In this document: positions 38,573 to 46,242 of the stretch, one piece after another
How the letters are laid out: each line of letters opens with the position of its first letter
Numbering within the stretch: position 1 is the stretch's first letter
Source of the DNA: Leptothrix discophora
Lineage (GTDB): Bacteria > Pseudomonadota > Gammaproteobacteria > Burkholderiales > Burkholderiaceae_C
Assembly (NCBI RefSeq): GCF_030705305.1
Contig: NZ_JAUZEE010000010.1
Span: forward strand, 1 to 64,000
Direction of reading: 5' to 3'
DNA length: 64,000 bases
Translations under genes and position numbers: made by a program
Notes under the pieces: generated by a model
What the model saw: the letters and a program-made list of their open reading frames with translations, nothing else
Told to the model about the DNA's origin: nothing
The model's database searches: none

Positions 38573-39562
38573 ATGTCCGCCACTTCCGAGTCATTCACCA
38601 TGAGCGCCGACCCCAGCCTCAACCGTCTGTCCATGACAATCGCCGCCGTCGAGCGCGACACCCGCATCGGCAAAGACACGCTGCGCGTGTGGGAGCGCCG
38701 CTACGGCTTCCCGCAGCCGGTCCGCGATGCCAACGGCGAGCGCCTTTACCCCCCCGATCAGGTGGAGCGCCTGCGGCACATCAAGCGCCTGTTGGACGCC
38801 GGCCACCGGCCCGGCCGAATCGTCAGCCTCCACCTCGACGAGCTGCTGCAGCTGGGCGGGAGCAACGCCAACGGTCAGGCCAACGGCGGCCTGGCGGGCA
38901 CCCGCGCCGGGGGTGGCGACGATCGCGACACGGCCGACATCGACCGACTGCTCGAACTGCTGCGCCGGCACGACATCGGCGCGCTGCGTCGCTCGCTCGG
39001 CCAGGCGCTGTTGCGGCTGGGCCTGGAACGCTTCGTGCTCGACCTGGTCGTGCCGCTGCTGGCGGAAATCGGCCATGCCTGGTCGCACGGCACGATGGAG
39101 ATCTTCGAGGAGCACCTGGCCAGCGAGGTGCTGGAGACCGTGCTGCGCTCGGCCATTGCCGCTGGCCCCGAATCGGGCCCCTCGGCCCGGCCGCGCGTGC
39201 TGCTGGCCACCGCCTCGTTCGAGAACCACGGCCTCGGCCTGCTGATGGCCGAGGCGGTCTGCCTGGTGCGCGGCTGCTTCAACATGAGCCTGGGCCGGCA
39301 GACACCGATGCGCGACATCCTGCTGGCCGCCCAGGCGCACCAGGCCGATCTGGTCGCCCTGAGCTTCAGCGCCGCCAGCAACCCGAACCAGGCGCTCGAC
39401 TGCCTGACCGAACTGCGCCAGATGCTGCCGGCGAACATCGAGATCTGGGCCGGCACGCCCCTGCAGGCCATGCAGCGCCGCAGCCCGGACGGCATCGTCA
39501 CGATGAGCCGGCTCGACGCGCTGCCCCCCGAACTCGAACGGTGGCGCGCCGAGCACCTCTGA
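38573..39562 (+). CDS. MerR-type regulator with cobalamin-binding domain, CarH/LitR-like photoreceptor
   Basis: This 329-aa protein has an N-terminal MerR winged helix (TIAAVERDTRIGKDTLRVWERRYGF, about 22-46), a linker rich in Gly/Asn (95-120), a four-helix bundle and a C-terminal B12 fold. The bundle carries W170-x9-E180-H181, the Wx9EH motif that in CarH caps adenosylcobalamin with the upper-axial His. The B12 domain has E217-x-H219-x-x-G222, the lower-axial His motif. The later GG motif is WAGT. These residues predict a class I, light-sensing AdoCbl repressor of the CarH/LitR group. Divergent from the lipid/redox operon, whose promoter it likely controls. A second ATG at 38600 is possible. 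Confidence 0.85.
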   Translation: MSATSESFTMSADPSLNRLSMTIAAVERDTRIGKDTLRVWERRYGFPQPVRDANGERLYPPDQVERLRHIKRLLDAGHRPGRIVSLHLDELLQLGGSNANGQANGGLAGTRAGGGDDRDTADIDRLLELLRRHDIGALRRSLGQALLRLGLERFVLDLVVPLLAEIGHAWSHGTMEIFEEHLASEVLETVLRSAIAAGPESGPSARPRVLLATASFENHGLGLLMAEAVCLVRGCFNMSLGRQTPMRDILLAAQAHQADLVALSFSAASNPNQALDCLTELRQMLPANIEIWAGTPLQAMQRRSPDGIVTMSRLDALPPELERWRAEHL

Positions 39563-39706
39563 CGCCTGCGGGCGCCACCCGCCGCGCGGTGCGCCTGCCA
39601 CGGACGTTCAGAGTTTTCCAACGATCGCGTCAAGGTCCGTGAATCGATGGGGCAAGCCGCGAACGTAAGCTTCGATTCATTGAAGCCTGCGTCATCGCCG
39701 CCCCAC

Positions 39707-40285
39707 ATGTCCGCTGCCCTCCCCGTCTCCGCTCCGCCGACAGACCGCCGCTATGGCGCCGTCGCGATCGCGCTGCATTGGCTGCTCGGGCTGGCCATCG
39801 TCGGCGCCTTCGGCGTCGGCGTGTACATGGCCGACCTGCCCTTCTCGCCGGCCAGGCTCAAGCTCTACAACTGGCACAAGTGGGCCGGCGTGACGATCCT
39901 GGCGCTGTCGGCGCTCCGGCTGCTGTGGCGCCTGACGCACCGGCCACCGGAACTGCCGGCACAGGTCATCGCCTCGATGCCGGCGTGGCAACAGAAGGCC
40001 CACCACGGCACCCATCACCTGATGTATCTGCTGTTCTTCGCCGTGCCGCTGACCGGCTGGGCCTACAGCTCAGCGGCCGGCTTCCCGATCGTCTGGTTCG
40101 GCGTGCTGCCACTGCCCGACTTCGTGCCGGTCAGCAAGGAACTTGCCGAGGCGATCAAGCCACTGCACAAGCTGGCCGCCTTCGGCCTCGCCGCCCTCGT
40201 GCTGCTGCACGTCGCCGCCGCACTCAAGCACCAGGTCATCGACCGCGACCGCCTGCTCGGCCGCATGGGCATCGGCCCGGTCTGA
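39707..40285 (+). CDS. Cytochrome b561 family protein
   Basis: This 192-aa inner-membrane di-heme cytochrome has four TM segments with His ligands in AIALHWLLGLAIVGAF, LYNWHKWAGVTILALSALRL, HHGTHHLMYLLFFAVPLTGW and HKLAAFGLAALVLLHVAAALKH. It passes electrons between quinol and acceptors; E. coli CybB/YceJ are relatives. The frame is open to 39647; the ATG at 39707 gives the family length. Followed by two YceI genes, as yceJ-yceI in E. coli. Confidence 0.92.
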   Translation: MSAALPVSAPPTDRRYGAVAIALHWLLGLAIVGAFGVGVYMADLPFSPARLKLYNWHKWAGVTILALSALRLLWRLTHRPPELPAQVIASMPAWQQKAHHGTHHLMYLLFFAVPLTGWAYSSAAGFPIVWFGVLPLPDFVPVSKELAEAIKPLHKLAAFGLAALVLLHVAAALKHQVIDRDRLLGRMGIGPV

Positions 40286-40389
40286 GCGCGTCCCGACACA
40301 CCACCTCCCGATCGACGCCCATCCGGCGTCCTGAACCCGACCGCACCGCCCGACCCGGACGGCCGCAGGCAAGCCCAGAGGAATCCGAC

Positions 40390-40980
40390 ATGAACTTTCC
40401 GCTCTCGACCACCCTGACCCCGCTCACCGCCGCGGCCGCGCTGGGTGCCGCCCTGCTGATCGCCACGCCGGCCGAAGCCGCGCCGGTGGTCGACGCCGCC
40501 AAGAGCGAGGTCACCTTCGCGATCAAGCAGATGGGCGTGCCCGTGGAAGGCCGCTTCAAGAAGTTCGATGCGCAGATGGCCTTCGACCCGAAGAAGCCCG
40601 AGACCGGCAAGGTCAGCTTCTCGATCGACCTGGGCAGCGCCACCATGGGTTCGGCCGAGACCGACGTCGAGCTGCCCAAGGCCACCTGGTTCAACACCGC
40701 CAAGTTCCCGCAGGCGACCTTCCAGTCCAGCGCCATCAAGGGCCTGGGCGGCGGCAAGTACGAGGTCACCGGCAAGCTGAACATCAAGGGCGCCAGCAAG
40801 TACGTGGTCGTGCCTGTCACGCTGGCCGCCGCCGGCCCGGCCGCCACGGCCACCGGCACCTTCGCCATCAAGCGCCTGGATTTCAAGATCGGCGACGGCG
40901 ACTGGTCCGACACCTCGATGGTCGCCAACGACGTGACCGTGAAGTTCAAGCTGCAGATCAACGGCCTGGGCGCGCTCTGA
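40390..40980 (+). CDS. YceI-family periplasmic lipid-binding protein (copy 1)
   Basis: This 196-aa protein has a Sec signal peptide (MNFPLSTTLTPLTAAAALGAALLIATPAEA, cleavage near AEA-APV) and a YceI lipocalin-like barrel with SEVTFAIKQMGVPVEGRFKKF, TGKVSFSIDLGSATMGS, ATWFNTAKFPQATFQSSAIK and KRLDFKIGDGDWSDTSMVAN. YceI proteins bind polyprenoids or other isoprenoid lipids. AGAGG precedes the ATG by 8 nt. Lies 104 nt after cytochrome b561 and 62 nt before the second YceI. Confidence 0.92.
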   Translation: MNFPLSTTLTPLTAAAALGAALLIATPAEAAPVVDAAKSEVTFAIKQMGVPVEGRFKKFDAQMAFDPKKPETGKVSFSIDLGSATMGSAETDVELPKATWFNTAKFPQATFQSSAIKGLGGGKYEVTGKLNIKGASKYVVVPVTLAAAGPAATATGTFAIKRLDFKIGDGDWSDTSMVANDVTVKFKLQINGLGAL

Positions 40981-41042
40981 CGCGGCCGGCCCGCCACCCT
41001 TTCTCCTCACCCGACCAACCCTCAACCCTTTCGGAGTCATCG

Positions 41043-41612
41043 ATGAAGAAATCCCTGCTTGCCCTTGCCGCTCTGGCCCTGTCTGGCGCCGCCTTCGCCG
41101 CCCCGTCGACCTACGCGATCGACCCGAGCCACACCTACGTGACCTTCGAGATCGGCCACTTCGGCACCAGCACGAACCGCGGCCGCTTCGACAAGAAGGA
41201 AGGCTCGGTCACGCTCGACCGCGCCGCCAAGAACGGCAAGGCCGACATCACCGTCGACGTGTCGTCGATCAACACCGGCTTCACCCAGTTCAACACGCAC
41301 CTGAAGAGCGCCGAACTGCTGAACGCCGAGAAGTTCCCGACCGCCCGCTTCGTCAGCGACAAGTTCGTGTTCGAAGGCGACAAGGTCAGCGAGATCACCG
41401 GCCAGTTCACGCTGATGGGCAAGACCCACCCGATCACGCTGAAGGCCTCGCAGTTCAACTGCTACGACAACCCGATGCTCAAGCGCGAAGTCTGCGGCGG
41501 CGACTTCACGGCCGACATCAAGCGCAGCCTGTGGGACGTCAAGTACGGCCTGGACTGGGGCTTCCCCGACAACATGCGCCTGGTGATCCAGGTCGAAGCC
41601 GTCAAGCAGTGA
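41043..41612 (+). CDS. YceI-family periplasmic lipid-binding protein (copy 2)
   Basis: This 189-aa protein has a signal peptide MKKSLLALAALALSGAAFA and a YceI barrel: YAIDPSHTYVTFEIGHFGTS, DITVDVSSINTGFTQFNTHL, AEKFPTARFVSDKFVF and FTLMGKTHPITLKASQFNCY. It is the canonical E. coli YceI-like version, more conserved than copy 1. GGAG precedes the ATG. Last gene before a bidirectional terminator. Confidence 0.94.
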   Translation: MKKSLLALAALALSGAAFAAPSTYAIDPSHTYVTFEIGHFGTSTNRGRFDKKEGSVTLDRAAKNGKADITVDVSSINTGFTQFNTHLKSAELLNAEKFPTARFVSDKFVFEGDKVSEITGQFTLMGKTHPITLKASQFNCYDNPMLKREVCGGDFTADIKRSLWDVKYGLDWGFPDNMRLVIQVEAVKQ

Positions 41613-41657
41613 TGCCTTGACGCGGCTGGCCCGCCAGGGCTGCCGGCGGACGCAAAA

Positions 41658-41689
41658 AAAAGGGCACTGCCGCGAGGCAGTGCCCTTTT
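41658..41689. terminator. Bidirectional Rho-independent terminator
   Basis: A 14-bp perfect stem (41658-41671 and 41676-41689, AAAAGGGCACTGCC / GGCAGTGCCCTTTT) with a GCGA loop is flanked by A-run and T-run. It ends the YceI operon on plus and would also stop minus-strand transcription from the 72-aa gene. Confidence 0.93.
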
Positions 41690-41789
41690 CTTCATCTGGA
41701 ACCTCAGGGTCGTTCCGTGAACATCCCATCCTGGCGCGGCGTCGCCGACCTGCGGCGACGTGCGGGCCGGGCGCAGGCCGGGTGCAGGC

Positions 41790-42008
41790 TCAGCAGGTGG
41801 CGCTCATGCCGCGTCGACGCAGTCCTGCCGAGGGCATGCGCTTGACCGAACGCACCAGCCAGGCGACCGGCCACAACAGCACGATCGCAGCGGACGCCAC
41901 GATCGCCGCGGCGAGCATCGCCGGCGCACAGATCAGCACCAGGGCCAGACGGACCAGACCGGCCATCGTGGCCAAGGTCGACAGATCAGGGTTCGGCTTG
42001 CTGTTCAT
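41790..42008 (-). CDS. Small 72-aa membrane protein, unknown
   Basis: The predicted product starts MNSKPNPDLSTLATMAGLV, has one long hydrophobic region (about 18-50, probably two tight TM passes), then VRSVKRMPSAGLRRRG and a C-terminal Cys. No family recognised. CGGAG lies just upstream of the ATG, a well-formed promoter lies about 80 nt further up, and the bidirectional terminator is 100 nt downstream, so expression as a single small gene is likely. The frame is open to 42122, but upstream sequence is the promoter. Confidence 0.65.
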   Translation of the reverse strand: MNSKPNPDLSTLATMAGLVRLALVLICAPAMLAAAIVASAAIVLLWPVAWLVRSVKRMPSAGLRRRGMSATC

Positions 42009-42064
42009 GGTGACTCCGGGGTGCTGAAAGTGGGTCGGGAGACGCATCGTCTTCGATGAACCGA

Positions 42065-42082
42065 TCACACGCAGTCGTGTGA
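42065..42082. promoter_or_regulatory. Palindrome at the start of the 72-aa gene transcript
   Basis: TCACACG-CAGT-CGTGTGA is a perfect 7-4-7 inverted repeat placed directly after the predicted transcription start. The location suits a repressor operator or a 5' hairpin. Confidence 0.5.
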
Positions 42083-42093
42083 CCCAAGCCCCG

Positions 42094-42122
42094 AATATAT
42101 GCGCCATATCGCCCACTGTCAC
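42094..42122 (-). promoter_or_regulatory. Predicted sigma-70 promoter of the 72-aa membrane protein gene
   Basis: GTGACA (42117-42122), 17 nt, TATATT (42094-42099) on the minus strand. One mismatch to consensus in each box and ideal spacing make it one of the best promoters in the window. Confidence 0.75.
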
Positions 42123-42747
42123 AGAAAACGTGATCTACGGCATGAATGCGGGCTGATGTGCTGTTTTTTCAGATTGACCGCATGATGTCTGTTGAGAAAT
42201 CGCCACAAGGCGCCCGGAAATCGATACACACTTCGCAACAAATCGCGATAGGAACGGCAGCCCACCCCCCGCAATCAAGGGGATCGACGTGACGGCGATT
42301 CCCCCTCAATCTGGCGTGGGCATGCCAAATAGTTGTGTAGAGAAACTGCATGAGTCTCCATGCCGCCGATGTGGTCGCCTCAATAAATGGGATAATTTTC
42401 CATTTATTTGCACCCAATTGGGTCGGCATCCGCAGCCTGCCGTCCATGGACGGTATCCGACCCGTCCACCCGCGTTGACGCTGCGCGGGCAGGCGCATCC
42501 CCGGCCGAGGGACATGACGCCGAAGGAGGGGGGTGGGATGGGAGATCGCCTCAAGGCGTGAGGCGCCGCCTGCCTGGCAGCAGGCGCCGGTCTGTGTTCC
42601 CGGCAACGCGGGAAGATCGGACACGACTGACCACGACCGGCCGAGGTTGGTCCGGTGGGCGAGCGGGATGCGGCGGAATCTGGGGGGGCGCACCGACCAG
42701 AACGGCCGATGCCAGCGGGGCGACGCGTCAGGCGCGTCGCAAACCGG
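42123..42747. other. 625-bp region without a supported gene, partly AT-rich
   Basis: The first 300 bp are clearly richer in A and T than the rest of the window. Visible structures: AATAAATGG/CCATTTATT inverted repeat with 9-nt spacer (42382-42408), a perfect CCGTCCATGGACGG palindrome (42440-42453), and a GC-rich imperfect hairpin around 42565-42595. Open frames here have odd composition and are not believed. It could hold a small RNA or be horizontally acquired filler. Confidence 0.45.
42720..42740 (-). terminator. Hairpin after the 53-aa gene
   Basis: GCGACGCG (42720-42727) and CGCGTCGC (42733-42740) pair perfectly around TCAGG, 7 nt downstream of the stop of the minus-strand 53-aa gene. 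It lacks a U-run, so termination strength is uncertain. Confidence 0.45.
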
Positions 42748-42909
42748 TCAGCGCTTGCGGTCCATGCGCTGGGCCAGGGCCTGGCTGCGCATGTCGAAGC
42801 CGACGCGGCCGTAGTCGAAGGACTCGTGCTTGTGGCCCTTGTCGGTCGGACGCTCGGGGGTCAGCGGGCGACGGGGGGCGGGTTGTTCGGTACGCAGGAG
42901 GTGTTTCAT
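42748..42909 (-). CDS. Small 53-aa basic protein, unknown
   Basis: ATG at 42909, TGA at 42748-42750; too short for usual ORF cut-offs. The product begins MKHLLRTEQPAPRRPLTPE and continues with KGHKHESFDYGRVGFDMRS and a basic end (QRMDRKR). Codons follow the GC-rich third-position bias of the window although the region around it is not coding, and a hairpin follows the stop. No family recognised and the ribosome-binding site is weak. The KGHKHESFDYGR patch looks like a conserved motif rather than random sequence; that is a judgement by eye. Confidence 0.5.
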   Translation of the reverse strand: MKHLLRTEQPAPRRPLTPERPTDKGHKHESFDYGRVGFDMRSQALAQRMDRKR

Positions 42910-43088
42910 GGCGATGGACACTTGGATCTGAACCTTCCGCAGTCATCGGCCGGGATCGGCCTGGGGGGTTGCGGTACGCCTCTACAACGACGCCTCCGCT
43001 GGTTCGGATGACAGGTTTCAACCGGGGAACATGTAACCGAGCGCGACCTGGACAAGGGCAAACACCGACGTTCAATCGCCGTTCAGTC

Positions 43089-43099
43089 GTTTACTAAAC
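43089..43099. promoter_or_regulatory. Candidate LacI-type operator
   Basis: GTTTACTAAAC is a perfect 5-1-5 palindrome 26 nt before the first gene of the LacI-containing cluster. LacI-family regulators usually bind such short palindromes near the promoters of their own clusters; assignment to the regulator at 44162-45151 is inference. Confidence 0.5.
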
Positions 43100-43124
43100 A
43101 GTTGGTCGGTTGCAAACTGGTGCG

Positions 43125-44171
43125 GTGAGCAATAACCCAAGCACCCCGCTCGCCACCCATTCCGGCGAGATCCGGCTGAGCTGGCCCCACGGCGACGCGC
43201 ACTGGCAGCACCTCGGCGGCATGCTCGGACCCGTCACCTTCCTGGCCGACGGCCATGCGCCGTTCCAGCCGATGCAGATCGCGCCCTGGGCCGAGGAGCC
43301 CGGCGCCGACGCCCTGCCCGGCATCCTGCGTCGGTTGCGCGGCGAGTGGCCTTGCGTGCCCTTTGGCCGGACCGACCCGGTCGACGGCCTGCCGCGCGGC
43401 TGGACGTCCCGCTCGCCCGGCGACGACTGGGGCCACGGCCATGCCTCGCACCACGACTGGACGCCGGCGCAGACAGACGACCCGCTCACCGCCCGCCAGA
43501 CCATCGCCTTGCCCGCCGACCAGCCGATCGAGCGACTGTCCCGCACGCTGCGTGCCGACCCGGCCGCGCCGACGCTGCACCTGGACCTCGCGATCCAAGC
43601 CCGCACCGACTGCGTGCTGCCGGTCTCGCTGCACCCGACGCTGCGGCTGGACCTCGGCCGCGTCGCGCTGGACCTGCCACATGCCGGACCGGCGCTGAGC
43701 TACCCGGTGGCGGCCGAGCCTTCGTCGCGGCTGCTGCCGGATGCCCGCTTCGATCGCCTGTCCGACGCGCCCGCCGCCGACGGCCGCCGGATCGACCTGA
43801 GCCGCATGCCGCAGCCGGTCGACAGCGAGGAACTGCTGCAGCTGATGGCCATCACCGGCCCGGTCCGGGCCCACTACCTGGACGCCGGCTGGACGGTCGA
43901 GCTGGACTGGGACCGCGCGCTGCTGCCCGACCTGATGGTGTGGGTCAGCCACCGTGGCCGGCCGCAACCGCCCTGGAACAGCCGGCACTGGGCGATCGGC
44001 CTGGAGCCGGTGCACGGCGTGTTCGACCTGGGCCGCGTCGCCACGCCGCCGGCCGAGCATCCGCTGGCCGGCCGCACCGGCCTGGCCTTCTCGGCCGGCC
44101 AGACCCGCCACCTGGCCAGCCGCATCAGCGCCTGGCCCATGACCCTCGCGGAGCGTGCCCGGTGGGCGTGA
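43125..44171 (+). CDS. Aldose-1-epimerase-like (mutarotase-fold) protein
   Basis: This predicted 348-aa protein has a beta-rich sugar-binding fold: SGEIRLSWPHGDAHWQHLGG near the start, a PAAPTLHLDLAIQARTDC strand, HPTLRLDLGRV, and the closing WNSRHWAIGLEPVHGVFDLG. That pattern resembles galactose-mutarotase-like proteins of unknown specificity in sugar clusters. The start is uncertain: GTG at 43125 or TTG at 43110; I prefer GTG. It lies directly after the GTTTACTAAAC palindrome. The 3' end overlaps the lacI-type gene by 10 nt, so both are co-translated. Probable role: anomer conversion or sugar binding for the pathway encoded downstream. Confidence 0.65.
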   Translation: MSNNPSTPLATHSGEIRLSWPHGDAHWQHLGGMLGPVTFLADGHAPFQPMQIAPWAEEPGADALPGILRRLRGEWPCVPFGRTDPVDGLPRGWTSRSPGDDWGHGHASHHDWTPAQTDDPLTARQTIALPADQPIERLSRTLRADPAAPTLHLDLAIQARTDCVLPVSLHPTLRLDLGRVALDLPHAGPALSYPVAAEPSSRLLPDARFDRLSDAPAADGRRIDLSRMPQPVDSEELLQLMAITGPVRAHYLDAGWTVELDWDRALLPDLMVWVSHRGRPQPPWNSRHWAIGLEPVHGVFDLGRVATPPAEHPLAGRTGLAFSAGQTRHLASRISAWPMTLAERARWA

Positions 44172-45151
44172 CCATCCGCGACGTCGCCGCCGCCGCCGGC
44201 GTGTCGATCGGCACGGTCTCGCGGGCACTCAAGAACCAGCGCGGCCTGTCCGACGAGACCCGCAAGCACGTGCGCCAGGTCGCCCGCGAACTCGGCTACG
44301 ACGCCGCACGGCTGCGCTCGGGCCGGGCCCAGCGGCTGGTCTTCCTGGTCCACCGCCACCACAGCAGCTTCGCGCTCAACCCGTTCTTCGCGCTGGTCAT
44401 GCATGGCGTCGAGGAAGCCTGCCGCAGCTACGGCGTCGCACCCACGCTGCTGGCCGCCGGCCCGGCCGATCCGGTGCGCGACCAGCTGCGCCTGCACGAA
44501 CCGGACGCACTGATCGCGGCCGGCTATTTCGAGGCCGAGCTGCTGACGCTGCTGGGTGGCCTGGACCTGCCGATGGCGTTGATCGACTCGTGGCTGCCGG
44601 GCTGCCCGTCCGTCAACCCGGACAACGCCGGCGGCGGCTACCTCGTCACCCGACACCTGCTGGACCAGGGCCGCCGCCGCATCGCCTACCTGGCCGGTTC
44701 GCTGGCGCACTACAGCATCCGCGAGCGCGAACGCGGCTACCGGCGCGCGCTCTACGAGGCCGGCGTGCTGGCCGATCCGGACCTGGAAGTCGTCGCCCCG
44801 CCCGGCCTGGACACCAGCAGCGGCGCCGAGGCCGGCATGCGCATGCTGCTCAAGCTGCGCCATCGTCCGGACGCCGTGTTCGCCTACAACGACACCGCCG
44901 CGCTGGCGGCCCTGCGGGTCTGCCAGGCCGCCGGCCTGCGGGTGCCCGAGGACATCGCCATCGTCGGCTTCGACGACATCCCGGAAGCCGCCTACGCACC
45001 CGTGCCGCTGACCACGCTGCGGGTCAACAAGGAAGCGCTCGGACGCGCCGGCGTCGAGCTGATCCTGCATGGCGAGGACCTGCCGCAGGAAACCGTGCAG
45101 CCGGTCGAGCTGGTCGTGCGTGCCAGCAGCAGCGCCACCGTCAGCGCCTGA
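44162..45151 (+). CDS. LacI-family transcriptional regulator
   Basis: This 329-aa regulator has an N-terminal HTH (VTIRDVAAAAGVSIGTVSRAL) and hinge, then a periplasmic-binding-like sensor domain with PEDIAIVGFDDIPEAAYAPVPLTTLR typical of the family. Start GTG at 44162 with GGAG 8 nt upstream; the GTG at 44168 overlapping the previous stop is an alternative. Likely represses the cluster from 43125 to about 49690 until a sugar or derivative binds. Confidence 0.9.
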   Translation: MGVTIRDVAAAAGVSIGTVSRALKNQRGLSDETRKHVRQVARELGYDAARLRSGRAQRLVFLVHRHHSSFALNPFFALVMHGVEEACRSYGVAPTLLAAGPADPVRDQLRLHEPDALIAAGYFEAELLTLLGGLDLPMALIDSWLPGCPSVNPDNAGGGYLVTRHLLDQGRRRIAYLAGSLAHYSIRERERGYRRALYEAGVLADPDLEVVAPPGLDTSSGAEAGMRMLLKLRHRPDAVFAYNDTAALAALRVCQAAGLRVPEDIAIVGFDDIPEAAYAPVPLTTLRVNKEALGRAGVELILHGEDLPQETVQPVELVVRASSSATVSA

Positions 45152-45201
45152 TCCGCCCGAGCCCTCTTTTACGTTCCACGAACCACACCAGGAGCATCAC
45201 C

Positions 45202-46188
45202 ATGCGTTGGGGATTCATCGGCGCCAGCAACATCGCCGAACGTGTTGCCGCCTCGCTGCGCAAGCTGCCGGGCCAGGCCTTCGTCGGCGTGTGCTCGCGC
45301 AGCGCCGAGCGGGCCGCCCAGTTCGCCCGCGACCAGGGCTTCGAGGCCGGCCACACCGAGCTGTCCGCGCTGCTGGCGCAGGGACTGGACGCCGTCTACA
45401 TCAGCTCGACCAACGAGCAGCACCACGACCAGACGCTGGCCGCACTGGCCGCCGGTTGCCACGTGATGTGCGAGAAGCCGATCGCGATGTCGCTGGCCGA
45501 TGCCGCCGGCATGGTCGAGGCCGCCCGCCGCGCCGGCAAGGTGCTGGCCACCAACCACCACCTGCGCGCCCAGGCCACCCACCAGGCCATGCGCCGGATG
45601 ATCGCGGAGGGCAAGATCGGCCGTGTCCACGGCGTGCAGGTCTCGCATGCGGTCTACCTGCCGCCGCACCTGCAGGGCTGGCGCCTGAGCGCGCCCGAGG
45701 CCGGCGGCGGCGTGGTGCTCGACATCCTCGTGCACGACGCCGACCTGCTGCGCTTCCTGCTCGGCCGCGAGGCCCGCCGCATCACCACGGTGACGCAGCG
45801 CAATGGCATGGCCCAGGGCGGGCTGGAGGACGGCGCGATGAACCTGATCGAGTTCGACGACGGCATCCTGGCGCAGACCCACGAGTCCTTCGTCGCCCGC
45901 GACGCGATGACGCGGCTGCACGTGCTCGGCACCGAAGGCAGCCTCTACGCCGAAGGCTCGCTGAGCCAGGCCGGCGAGGCCACGCTGAGCTGGCGCCACG
46001 ACGGCCAGGTCGAGCCATTGCCCATGCCGAAGGTCGATCTCTACGAGGTCGGCTTCGATGCCTTCGTGCGGGCCTGCGCCGGCGACGGCCAGCCACTGGC
46101 CACGGGGGTCGACGGCGAACGCTCGATGGCCATCGCGCTGGCCGGGCTGGCATCGGCGGCCAGCGGGCAAGCCAGGCTCATCGACTGA
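45202..46188 (+). CDS. Gfo/Idh/MocA-family oxidoreductase
   Basis: This 328-aa NAD(P)-dependent sugar dehydrogenase has a Rossmann start MRWGFIGASNIAERVAASL, the family signature HVMCEKPIAMSLADA (Lys of EKP) near 88-102, and HHLRAQATHQAMRRMI. The C-terminal half holds the substrate-binding sheet, with DILVHDADLLRFLLG carrying the catalytic Asp/His region. AGGAG precedes the ATG. Oxidises or epimerises a sugar or inositol-like compound; the exact substrate is unknown. Confidence 0.92.
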   Translation: MRWGFIGASNIAERVAASLRKLPGQAFVGVCSRSAERAAQFARDQGFEAGHTELSALLAQGLDAVYISSTNEQHHDQTLAALAAGCHVMCEKPIAMSLADAAGMVEAARRAGKVLATNHHLRAQATHQAMRRMIAEGKIGRVHGVQVSHAVYLPPHLQGWRLSAPEAGGGVVLDILVHDADLLRFLLGREARRITTVTQRNGMAQGGLEDGAMNLIEFDDGILAQTHESFVARDAMTRLHVLGTEGSLYAEGSLSQAGEATLSWRHDGQVEPLPMPKVDLYEVGFDAFVRACAGDGQPLATGVDGERSMAIALAGLASAASGQARLID

Positions 46189-46242
46189 GCCTCCCCTCGA
46201 ACCTCACGTCACACGACAACACCGAACGAACCGGAGACCGCC

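Noticed and set aside
42169..42693. 174-aa minus-strand open frame
   Set aside because: Poor codon bias, no recognisable domain and it runs through structured AT-rich DNA; unlikely to be coding.
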